Source of the DNA: Rhynchosporium graminicola
Lineage: Eukaryota > Ascomycota > Leotiomycetes > Helotiales > Ploettnerulaceae
Assembly: GCA_900074885.1 (NCBI GenBank)
Contig: FJUW01000061.1
Coordinates: forward strand, 117,279 to 181,278
Direction of reading: 5' to 3'
DNA length: 64,000 nt
Part shown: positions 1 through 10,826 of the stretch, in pieces
Position numbering within the stretch: position 1 is the stretch's first letter
Layout: each line of letters starts with the position of its first letter
Notes under the pieces: generated by a model
Databases searched by the model: none
The model's input: only the letters and a program-made list of their open reading frames with translations
What the model was told of the DNA's origin: nothing
Translations under genes and position numbers: made by a program

Positions 1-1973
1 TAATTATACGATCTTTTAGTAACTAGAGATCTGAACTTATAAGCGTACTATATTAGATCCGCGTTATTACTAACTATAAAGCTCTTAAGTACTTTATAAC
101 TTCTAAGTAGTTAAATATATAATAAGTACGATAAGTAGAGCTACTCGCAGATTATAACTTTATGATTACCTATCGACTTAAGAAGTATAATCTACTCGCT
201 GACGCTCTCTCTTATAGAATAGATAAATTAGATAACTAGAATAAAACTAAAAGAACATAGCGTTTATAGTAGCTAATACGCGAAAACTAAATCGATCTAG
301 TACTACTTATAAGTAACCTCCGGAATAGCTCCGACTCTATAGATAACTTTAAGCTTATTAACGCTTTAGAAGTCGCTGACTTATCGCTAGTCTTTTCTAT
401 AATATAGTAAGTACTTAATGCTAATCGTACTACGCTATTACTCTAAGCTTTACGGAAATAAGCTCTCTCTACTACTCCTAGAAAACTAACTATAGAAAAA
501 GATCTTTTACTCTATGAAGGAAGACTAATTATATCTGATATCTTATACTTTCGCACGCTACTTATACGCGAAGTATACGACTGATTAGAAACTACTTATC
601 TAAGTGTAAAGAAGACCTTATAACTACTAGTATTATAATACTAGTAGTACGGAATCGCTTTAACTATTAACTAGTACTATTATAACTATTATACTTACTA
701 ACGAATTCAAGTACCGCGTAATAAGAAACCGGGCCTCCTCTAACTTCTGCCCGTACTATTACGTCTATAGGAATATATTATAGTTAACTACTATAGCTTT
801 AACCGCGATAAATATAGCTACAATAACGTTCTCGTATTTATTAACTATTTTAGTAAATAAGTAATTAGTATTCTATACCGAAAGACCTCCGATACGCGCG
901 ACCTTATAAAGCTTTACTTATACTATGTATACCGCTATTTCGGAGCTCTATTAATAATTACCTCTAATAGAGGGCCTTAATTCGTTTCCTGTTTTTAGAC
1001 TATAATTATTATAATTCTTAGTACTAAAAGATAGCTTTCTGCAGTAGACTACTTATAAATAGATAGCTAAATAGAGATCTATAACTAATATCTCTAATAT
1101 AAATTACGACCTTTTATCTCTTACTATTAAGATAACTAGTCGGAATTCTTACTTATTATAGATTACGCCTAGATAACTCTCTCTTACGAATCCCTTAGAG
1201 GTCTCTTACCTTTTAAAGTCGTTTATAGATATACACCCCGCGTTAATTGGAATTAGAAAGACTTACCTGACTTTATTACGCTTACTAATAAGTTGAATAC
1301 TTAGTAAGCTCTAGATTATACTAATCGCTTACGCGATACCTAGATTACTACTTAATCTAGCTTCTAATATACATAAGCTAAGATATCCTAATCCTATAAT
1401 CGCTTACGCTATAAAGTCGACTTCACTATAGACGACCTTATCTAGCTAGATATACGCTATTTTACAAGTACTCGACCTAGTAAAAAACTCGACTTCCTAA
1501 CTAATAGACCCTTCCGTATAATTGAAAAGGTCAGAAGCTCTTATCGCCTAGAGCTCCTTACTAGTATAAAAGTATATAACGTATTCCCTGCTACTAAGCT
1601 ACAGAAGTATCTAAACGACCCCTTACTAAGATAAACCTTACCGCCGCTACTACTTATTAATATTACTAGTAATAATAAATAGGAGATCGAAGATATACTT
1701 GCGTGCTATAAGTAACGTAATAGCCTCTTATAACGAGTTTCCTAGTTAAATCAAGATATCGATCTCATATAGTATAACGCTATAGACGTTAAATACGCTC
1801 CTGCTAAGCTATAATAATTCTACCTTAATAACCTAACGCAAGCTAGACCTCCTGCTAGACTACCTAATTAGCTGAAAGCTTTCTACGATAGAATTAATAA
1901 TTACGACTACCTTAATAGTAATAAGGAGATAGACTAACGCTCGAGGGCGAGCTTTTTTCGGAGGAGGGGGTAG
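1..1973 (+). mobile_element. RIP-degraded Ty3/gypsy chromovirus, 3' part of pol
   Basis: AT-rich sequence with no long ORF, but conceptual reading through stops shows a Ty3/gypsy pol in order. Around 160-225 is an RNase H tail resembling ITYR..K..ADALS. Around 715-870 is an integrase region with a 'PWEYI.V.YYSFNRDKY' core start and 'VFI.(R)FSK'. Around 955-985 is the second catalytic-Asp region (ITS.RGPQFVS). Near 1680-1760 is a chromodomain-like 'EIEDILA' plus 'RVS.L'. Most breaks are TAA/TAG at former Gln, Trp or Arg codons, as C-to-T and G-to-A transitions give. A purine-rich tract (about 1954-1970) precedes the LTR, so this is the 3' half of an element whose 5' half lies outside the window. 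It is dead. Confidence 0.85.
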
Positions 1974-2208
1974 TATAACGACTAGTCAGGTTTAGAGGTC
2001 TCTCCCTATTAGTAGAAACACTTACTACTAAGCGAGATTACACGAGTAGAGTTTAGGGGCCCCTTTTCATATATATACTTCTATTCTCTCTCTACTTCTT
2101 CACTCCTTAGTTATAGATTCTTAAGTAATTCTTACTACTTCATATTCATAGCAATGTGAGGTCTTATTATTCAGGTAGTTTTAAGACCTTTCTAGAGCAA
2201 GCGTCACA
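1974..2208 (+). repeat. 3' LTR of the gypsy chromovirus (235 bp)
   Basis: This 235-bp block recurs in reverse orientation at 31096-31330 and 33431-33665 with the same length. The unmutated ends are TGTGACG...CGTCACA, a 7-bp terminal inverted repeat; here the left end reads TATAACG through RIP-type changes. It directly follows the polypurine tract. The expected target duplication after the right end would start CTTTT, but the partner lies outside the window. Confidence 0.9.
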
Positions 2209-3023
2209 CTTTTAGCTCCTCTCCTTATATAAGAGAATCGTGAAGAACTACTATCAAATGAAATAGTTCGACTTATAGTACGATAGCAAGATAAGCAGAT
2301 CTTATAAATAGAAATAGATAAAAGATAATATAATATACTTTAATTATTATATTAATAAACTATACTTAAATCTTACTAAAGCTAAAAGCGCGATTCTAAT
2401 CTAGTTAAGAACTAACTGAATTAGCTTACGCGGATACCTTTATAAGATTAAATAATTAGATACTCTATAGTATAGCTATAGATAAGCTTACTAGATAGTA
2501 CGCTATATTATCAAGGAATACGAATTCCTTAATAAATATAGAATCGAATATTTCAGTAACGCTTATATAGATATAAAGACTTATCTTAGCGACCCTGAGA
2601 TTATACTAATAATAGTTAAATTTATAATAGCGTCGAATATACTATAATAATTTGATACCTAAACTATACTATTACTATTAGAAGGGTAATATACTAATCT
2701 ATAATACATAAAGGGGATAGCTAGAGTAGTAATAGCGATCTTATAATAGAACTATTAGAGCTCCTCGACGTAGAGGCTATAATAATAGTATTATATAACA
2801 GGAATATATAAGAGCGGAAAGTTAGAGATAAGAGTAAGGTTATATAGAGTTATAAGTAGATTTAGATTATATTTCGTGTTTCGAAGGGGTTTCTTTTATC
2901 TTTTATTTATACTTTAATTAGCTTTAGATACGGAGTCGATTAACCTGTGACTATTTCTTATACTTTAGCCTAAATAGTGCGTCTATATAGCGCTAGATAG
3001 TAGCTAAATAACTATAGACTTTA

Positions 3024-3026
<3 letters not shown>
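2209..3026. other. Unidentified AT-rich degraded repeat sequence
   Basis: The AT-rich, CpA-poor composition continues past the LTR, so RIP has reached it too. Short open stretches are interrupted by TAA/TAG and I recognise no domain. It may be an older repeat into which the gypsy element inserted. Confidence 0.5.

Positions 3027-3066
<40 letters not shown>
3027..3066. repeat. (AT)n microsatellite at the edge of the AT-rich block
   Basis: About 20 uninterrupted AT dinucleotides. Composition changes to ordinary fungal intergenic DNA within about 50 bp downstream, so this marks the compositional boundary. Confidence 0.95.
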
Positions 3067-3070
<4 letters not shown>

Positions 3071-5660
3071 AAGATATTGATTATTTCGAGGGGAGAAACG
3101 TGAGTGAGCCCTTTGCCTGCCTAGTAAAAAGAGAGGATGTTGAGTCTAGAATGTATCTGTAGCTAGCCTACCTTCGGGACGTTATAGTATCGTGATGATT
3201 ATAAGAGCTCTATTGTAATTTTTCATTCTAGGTAACATATTTCCTAGGACACTTTGATCTTGATGGGATTGCTTCTTCTTCTGGTCCGTATAGTACTGTA
3301 GTATGAAGTACTGACACTGTAAGCTCAGCAATTCACACCTCGCTTTGACTTGTACGGTCAGGTTGTCAGTCAGCAGTCATAAATCATCAGAAGAGCAGCG
3401 ACAAAAAATCCAGTAGAAATCCTCACGAACTAGAACTCTCGGAAAGGAGAAAAGGGAAAAAAAAGAAAAAAAAAACACCCCCAAAATGAAAAAGGTGAAC
3501 TATCCTAGAGACTTCCGCACTTGGCACAGCTTCAGGCGGTCATAATAATCTAGCATGTTGTTTTGTGATCGTGTAGTTGGGTTTTTTTTTGAAGGTTCAG
3601 TTTGTCGCCTTGCGAGCCCGCGGAGAACTAACTAACTGTACAATCTACCAAGCCACTCCACTCAACTCGTGGACACCGATCGATCCTTTCAAGCAAACCA
3701 CACCACACCACAGCTGCAGATCAAGACAAGATAGAAAAGAAGATCCTTCCCTCCCTCCCCTTCCGGCACGACATTTCACCGTTTTGGAGGACTCCACTCC
3801 CTGGACTCGAGGCATATACATATCCTCCGCTCGTGGCCGAGTCAAAGTCAACTAACCGACTGAGTTGTCTTGAGTCTCTCTGTGCTGGACGAGGAACCGC
3901 TAGATATCTTTTTTTTTCTGCACTCATGTGCTCGCTCCATCTTGGTATGCAGGTATGCAGGTATGCAGGAGGAGTGTCTTGTCATGTCTTGTCACGTCTT
4001 GTCCCTGTTTATTTTCTTCGCTTAGGTAGGTAGGGTAGATAGGGTAGGTATTGGTAGGTATTGAGGTATTGGTAGGACTTGGTAGGACTTGCCAAGGCGT
4101 AGATCAATGAATCAAGTTTGAATCAAGCAAGACATCCAAGCCCAAAAAATACCCAAACCAAGCCCGACCGAAAGATTAGCTAGTAGCTAGCTAAACCAAT
4201 AACTAACACGCCAATGGCAGTTCATGGCTACTTTCTACTGCCTACCTATCTAGAGTATCATCCAGAATGCAGAATAATCTGCTCACGAGGAGATGCAGAA
4301 TCCTATACATACAGCATATAAAATCTGCGCATCATGCATGCACTATCGCTCACGCTCTAATTCTCCTTCTCGGCAATTTTACGCTCCCTCCTGAAAGGCG
4401 CGCGCGAGTGTCGGAGATTACTTACTCTGTACCTATGTGACGGGTGATCTGATCGGATCGCTCTGGACTGGAGATGTAACCTCGCCAAGTATAGATAGAT
4501 ATATCTGATCGTGACGCCGCGCCCGAAGCACAGCGGCGCTTGGCGCGCGAGCGCTTTATGAGATATGATATGGTATACTCTGAAACAAGTGATGCGATTC
4601 TCGTCGCGACAGGTTTTATCAGGAAAGACGCGATCTGATCCGATCGAATCTCAGAGCAAATCAACATCTCGTGATTAAATAATGCAGTTTCGTGTACTTT
4701 TTTTTTTGCTCTCTTTCATGAGATTGCTCGGCTTGAATGGCTCGCGAGGATCGCTCGACTCCGCTCATTACGTGCGCTGTACTGTGCATTGTTCCAAACC
4801 CTTCTGCGATCGTCGTCGGCTCGGCGGCTCTTTCTTTACCTTGATGATCTGTGCCTGCTTCATCTTTGTAAAATGAGCATGAGATATGCGCTAGAGATAT
4901 TTGGGGATCTGCTTTCGTTTTCATATATATATACAGGGAAGATATATATAGAATCCGCGATATAGCTAGCTATCCTATCTTGTTAATATTCCGCGGTTTA
5001 TATGTTCATTTCAATCTTTGGTTCATTTCAATCTTTCGCACGAGACATGTATACCATGATCGGGATTAGGTTGGGAGGGCAAGATGGCGAGATACCTTAG
5101 GGGGGCATGTTGGGTCATCCAAGTTACTTTTGTGTATAGAGTATTTTGTGCTTCGAAGTAGACACCATACATACTACGCCCGTGGATGACGGCACTGAAT
5201 AGAAACAGCGAACGGATAACGGTGAACGGCATAGGAAGAGCGGCGAATACAACACGCACTACAAAGTCACCCACCCACTTACTTACTCGCATACGAGCAT
5301 GCGTTCGTTAGGTTAGGAAGTGTCAGAATGTCAGCCACGAACAAGCCTCATCACGAGCAAGCGTGTCTTCCAGAGGGCTTCTAGAAGCTGAAAAGAAGGT
5401 GAAGGAAGAAAACTTCAAATCTCTCCCATTTCATGCGTACCTGCCAAGCCTTGAAGTTGCACATGGCGGGGTTTTCTTCCCGTCGAATCATATCCCGAAG
5501 GGTTGAAGAGATGCGATACTCCGTGAGATAAATCACCCGCACGGCGGACAGGATGGATGGGATGGGATCGTAGCGAGTACGGAAGCGGACGTAGTAGGGC
5601 GAGCGAGCAGATGCCGACGTCCCGCGACTGGCCGGGTGGAGCGGAGAAGGCATGGCATGC

Positions 5661-5684
5661 GATGGATGGATGGATGGATGGATG
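5661..5684. repeat. (GGAT)n microsatellite
   Basis: Perfect tetranucleotide tandem array in the gene-free interval. Confidence 0.9.
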
Positions 5685-5865
5685 ACACGTGACTAGTTAC
5701 TGTAGTTAAATGCCGCATAGAAGTTCGAAGTGAGTGAGTGGGGATGTCGTCGATGTCGTGGGGCATGGGGCTGGAGGGGCCTGGAGCCTGGGTCTGGTGG
5801 GTGAGGTCCTTGGACGGTGAGAAGAAGATGAGTCGGAGAGTCGGAGAGGCCGGCTGCTACTGTCT

Positions 5866-5894
5866 AGGTAGGCAGGTAGGTAGGTAGGTAGGTA
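5866..5894. repeat. (GGTA)n microsatellite
   Basis: Tandem GGTA units with one GGCA variant. Similar TAGG-rich runs occur at about 4025-4090. Confidence 0.9.
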
Positions 5895-7100
5895 TTGAAG
5901 GGTCTGGATGTGTCGGATGGTTGACGATTCGGGCTACGCTAAATTGCTGTTTGTATAGTGTAGTACAATATAGTAGAGTATAGTAGAGCTTCAACAGGTG
6001 ACCAGCGAGGAGTGAAGGGAGAAGCTAGAGACGGTGAGGTAGCTAAGTAAACAAGATGAAACGTTGAAGATTCTGCAGAGAAGTTAGACGGGGGTGTCTC
6101 GGTACATAGATAGCTCCGCGATTCTGAGGACGAAGAGGCAGGGCAGGGCAGGGCAGGCAAGGCAAGGCAAGGCAGTTAGTTGAGTTGCAAGGGAGAGCAG
6201 ATGGAAGGTTTGAAGATGCAGATGCAGATAGATAGATGCAAGTAGATAGATACCTTGGAGATGCAGATAGGTCTGAGGGCTGCAGAAGGCCGCTTCAGTC
6301 GAAGCCATGCAAGTAGCAGTTTATGGTAGTACGCTGGAAATATAATTCTCAAGACGCCACGGGCTGCCGAGCAAGGCTGTAATCAGGAAAAAAGAAATCC
6401 CCATCCACATGCCCTGAAGCCCTTCCGTAGCTACTCCCGAACTGAAGCCCTTGCAATTCACCCAAGTGGACAGACAATTCCTCAAATGTCAATTCGGCTG
6501 CTAAGCTTTCCAGACCCATCCCCCACAATTCTCCCAGCAGCCTAACTGACTCGCGTTAGCAGAAGAGGGTATGGAAGATGCAAGCCAGACTGACAGGCGC
6601 TCGAGCTTACTACGGCGGTTTTTGTGTCATCCCTGCCTGCCCGCCCCAGTTGCGACTTTCTCCGTAGCGTACCTACTTAGCTAGGTGGGCAGCTACGTAG
6701 GTACTATGGTAATGGAAGGTAAGTGAGTACGGCCGAGCGAAGAGACAACAACAGCAAGGCAAGTCAAAAGTCAACACGTCGGTCGTGTCGTGTCGTGTTG
6801 TTCGTTTCGCACGTACCCAGCGAGCCAGCCGCCGCCGCGTGCATCGGTCAAATTTCAACGGTGATCCATCCGTCCCGCGAATGGGTGAAGGAAGGAAGGA
6901 ATTGGATGAACGAATTCTGCAAGCTTTTCCTTCTTCTTCATTCATTCTTTCTACGGAGGGAGTACTTTGTATTGAGAGACGAGATTAGACGAGTGTCCAG
7001 ATTTGGGGATTCAACAATTGAAAGTTGACAATTGTACAATTGACCGTTGATTTGGACTTCATTCCTTCATCCCCAACCTAATCGTGCGGAATAGAAAAGC

Positions 7101-7136
7101 AAATAGACAAGCAAATAGACAAGCAAATAGACAAGC
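7101..7136. repeat. 12-bp minisatellite, three copies
   Basis: Three perfect copies of a 12-bp unit (AAATAGACAAGC) followed by AAGC repeats. The unit keeps a frame open and produces spurious Ala-Asn-Arg-Gln repeat ORFs. Confidence 0.9.
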
Positions 7137-7901
7137 AAGCAAGCAAGCAGGCCGAGCGGCTGCGGCAATCGAGCGAAATCTTTCTACTCCATACTGTAAC
7201 ATGATGATAATCAACCCGTTTTCATTTCCTGCAAGCAAGTACCTGACGGAGGGTAGGCACGGTACTACTCCGCACATGTCATATCAAATCAAACCAAATA
7301 AATCAAATCAGGTCCACCAGATAGGCCGGCCAGATTGGGAAGCCGATGATTAATCACCTTTCGGCCAATAGTGCAATTTTTTTCTCCCCTTCGGTTCGGA
7401 TGTGGTTCGCCCTTGCAGGCCCTTGCAGGACCCATGTCAGGGAAGGGAAGGGAAGGGGAGGGACATGGGGAAGATGAGTGAGAGAGGAGAGAGAGAGAGA
7501 GAGATCGTCTAGCCGGCTTTGGGGGGTGGATACTTACTTGTATATCGGAGGTTAGGATTGGCTTGAGAAAGTGAGTGATAGATAGGTTTTGCCAGCTCAA
7601 GTGCACGTAGCCGTCGGAGCCGCGTGATTTGAAGTGGAAGTGGAAGTGAAGATGGAGGAGGGAGGGAGTATGGATGGTGAGGTACGGTAAAGAAAGGTAA
7701 ACAAGCAAGCAAGCAAGCACGACTTGGAGCAAAGCAGAAAATCAGTCGTGTGTATGTCTCTGATCCCGACTTCTACCGGCCGAGATGGCGAACCTCTCAA
7801 TCATGGAAGTCAATAAATGCCTCTCTTTTTGTATGGAGACGTACGTCGTGCAAGGGCAAAGTGACTTGGTTTGGTTTGGTTGCAAGCAATAAACAATGGG
7901 A

Positions 7902-7927
7902 CGATACGATACGATACGATACGATAC
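7902..7927. repeat. (CGATA)n microsatellite
   Basis: Five tandem CGATA units. Confidence 0.9.
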
Positions 7928-8158
7928 CTTGCCTGGCTAGGGACCTAGACAGCGCGGAGATTTAATGCTGCAGGTATGCGATGGCGTGAGCGTGGTGCAT
8001 ACCCACTGGGGGAGGGGAGGGGGTCTTGTACACTGCCTGCATGTAGCACTATTATTTATTACGGCGACGAAGGCGTTCTTACTTGTAAGTTACTTGTGAG
8101 ACACTTTTCATAGTCCAGTCCAGTCCAGTCCAGCTTCGACCGATATAAACAAACTCTT

Positions 8159-8162
<4 letters not shown>

Positions 8163-8194
<32 letters not shown>
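8163..8194. repeat. (TC)n microsatellite
   Basis: About 16 TC dinucleotides. A (GA) run lies nearby at about 7480-7504. Confidence 0.95.
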
Positions 8195-8196
<2 letters not shown>

Positions 8197-10279
8197 GTCT
8201 TCGTTAACCCGCACTACGCTGTAGAAAGCAGATAGTTAGCATAAAACCTGCCACTACACTGCACTCCACTCCACTCCACTCTATCTCACTTCAGTCCACT
8301 CCACTCAACTCCACTTCTCTCGAAAAGTGTATCTTCCCACGAAGTGAATGTATGGCGCTAGCTAGCTCGTTTGTTATCGAGCTGAATCAAAAGCACCTGC
8401 AGAGATAGCACCAACCCAGATAGTTCAATCACCGAGCCACTATTGGTCAATTGCTTTAGATTGCAGCCAAGACAGCACCGCTCGTTCGCCTCACACATCC
8501 TCGAGTCATGGATGACCCTTGTCGGTCTCGGCTGATTGGGATGTTGTGGTTGGTTGATGAGCTAGAGGCGGGTGGAGAGGTGGAGAAGGAGCTATCCGGA
8601 CTAGGAACTGGGTTCCAGTTGAGGCCTTGGAAGTGAAGGTTCACCGTCATCTTACTCTTACTCTGTACACGTCTGTCTTTCTTCCCTGCAGGTTAGGTTA
8701 GGTTAGGAGGGTTAGGTGGGATTGTGAGCGAGATGGGAGATGGAGATGGAGATGCAGATGCAGATGCAGATGGGGATGGGGGGGATAGGGAAACCCTGCA
8801 TAGAGACAGACCTTGGGAGTACTCCCGTAGCATCTGTGGACTCTGTACAATAGCAAATATGAGTAAAATGAAAAATTATTGGTGTGTTGTTTATGTTGGC
8901 CTGCTTCCACTGTGACAAAGTAGGTTAAGGGTGCCGGTTAGACTTTCTGGCCTGGATTGCTCCGTGAAGCGCAGTGAGCGATGCGATAATTGCGATATAC
9001 TGGCAACTTGTACAATCATCAATCAACCAGTACATGGGAATGCATGGAAGCTATCCCGATGGATTGAACGCGGACTGTGCAGTTCGATGGTTAGTCATTG
9101 CTCTCTGTTGTTCGTATGGAGTAACAGTCATGCTCGCGGCTGACTGTCAGTTTTTCGTACGTAGGTGGATAGCGAGGACTTCTGCATCGCCAAGGCAGGC
9201 GTGGAGGTAGAGTACGGTGGGTGAGTGAGATGCGGTCATCCGTATTACAAACAACACTTGGGGGTTACCCAGGGCATCTCTGGAAATGTTTCTAGGTGAT
9301 ACCAGGAGGGCACGTTGAAGGTTCTTTATGCCAGAATCGTAGATAGGTAGGTCGGTAGCTTTCTACAGGAGGCAGGCAGGCACCTTTGCGCGGCAGAACT
9401 GTCCAGTATTGTTTTGTCTGCACATCTACTGTAGGTAGAGAGATATTCATTCCCTAGGAATAAAATAATACTTTTCACAATTCCTGACATCATACTAGCA
9501 TCAAGGACCATCTCGTGCGATCCGCATCCAAATTGTCAATTCCCACTCCGGTATAATCTCATTATACTTTCTTTTATTATTCCATTCTTGTTATGACAGC
9601 TCATTCTCGATATCATCCGCTGTCCACATTCCACTCACACTGCCCCTCTGTCTCTCCACTGGGGAAATTTTACGGCAATGCTCTTCCTTACCCTCTCCAC
9701 CACCTACCTACCTACACACTGACACGGACGCCGACGCCGACACCGACGCCCATTTCTTCTTTTATCCCTACCTACCTAATAATAATTAATCAATCCATGA
9801 GCGTGCGTGCGTCGTGCATCTACAGTACGAGTATCTGTTGATTCCGTCCACCCACGAAGTTGAGTTGCCCCAAAAGCCCCGAAACCTTCATCCCTACCCG
9901 CCCGCCATCTGCCAAGTTGAGCATGCCTGTCGGGTGTTTTCCCTTGGTGTTTCTCATTCTGCCCGCTGCCCACTGCCCAGGCTACTTTGTTTATCACTTA
10001 CCCCCCACCATCGCGCTAATTCTTCTTGTTCATTGTTTTGATTTGCACCCCGTGCGGGAAAGCTCCTGCTGCCTCCAGACTCAGTCAGTAGTAGAGTATC
10101 TCCCAAGGTACGAAAGTATACAATGCCCCCCCGTAAACACAGGTCCAGTACGGGCCTATCTATCAGCTTGTACTGAGTGAGCCGGGCCCAGGCTTGCTCG
10201 CCTATGCTGCTTCGAAGAGTAATACCGACGGGTCAGGATACTAGATCAAGCCGCTCTGAGCTGCCAAAATCCCTCATTA

Positions 10280-10312
10280 CAGTCAGTCAGTCAGTCAGTC
10301 AGTCAGTCAGTC
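10280..10312. repeat. (CAGT)n microsatellite
   Basis: Eight CAGT units about 0.5 kb upstream of the H+-ATPase start. Confidence 0.95.
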
Positions 10313-10689
10313 CACCGAAAACTGTCCACTCACTCACACCCACCACACTTCCCTTGCTACCCACTGTTTGGTTTCCCATACCCCTCCATCCCATGCTTCA
10401 CACTGGTGAAGCCATGCCAATCTACCCCGATCGGGTCATTGGCTTTCCTCAGACCCTAGTTGAGAACCCACCTATCTACTCCAGTACACTTCTGCACCTC
10501 CTTCACCCGGTCATTCAAGACCAGATGCCGTCAAGTCCGAGAGCGAGAGTGACGCCGTTACAGCTTGACTCCCGCAATGGCCGTGTGGCCGTCAAGTCAA
10601 AAAAGCGATGTCGCTAGGCCGGAAATTCTTTAGCTGTTGATCCTGCCTGCCAGCCCGTCGCGAGCCTTAGATTAAATAGAGCTCCCACA

Positions 10690-10806
10690 TCCCCCCCCCC
10701 CTTCATCTCTTCAATCCTTTCTCCCTCGTCTTTGTGCAGGTGCCGTGTCGTGGTCTAACTGAGCTGTCGTCTCTTCCCCCTCCCCTCTTTCCCCCTCCCC
10801 CCCCTT
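10690..10806 (+). promoter_or_regulatory. Pyrimidine-rich leader/core promoter of the H+-ATPase
   Basis: Two dense C/T tracts (about 10690-10735 and 10768-10806) end 20 bp before the ATG. Pyrimidine-rich stretches just upstream of the start are common in strongly expressed filamentous-fungal genes. No clear TATA box is visible. Transcription start is inferred, not seen. Confidence 0.45.
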
Positions 10807-10826
10807 CGCGAACATCTCACATCACA

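Larger units (their letters stand above)
3067..10826. other. Long intergenic region upstream of the H+-ATPase
   Basis: About 7.7 kb of ordinary composition without a recognisable gene. ORFs up to 147 codons exist, but they are low-complexity translations of microsatellites and pyrimidine-rich tracts with no family resemblance, and I could not splice them into anything. Many short tandem repeats (TAGG, GGAT, GATAC, CT, GA, CAGT and GATGCA types) are spread along it. It may be extended promoter, non-coding RNA or simply gene-free DNA; the sequence alone does not decide. Confidence 0.6.

Noticed and set aside
7289..7732. 147-codon minus-strand ORF
   Set aside because: Ser/Pro/Leu low-complexity translation of GA-rich DNA; no conserved segment and poor start.
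10177..10617. 146-codon plus-strand ORF just upstream of the H+-ATPase
   Set aside because: Contains the CAGT microsatellite translated as Ser-Gln-Ser-Val repeats and has no family resemblance; more likely promoter/leader sequence.
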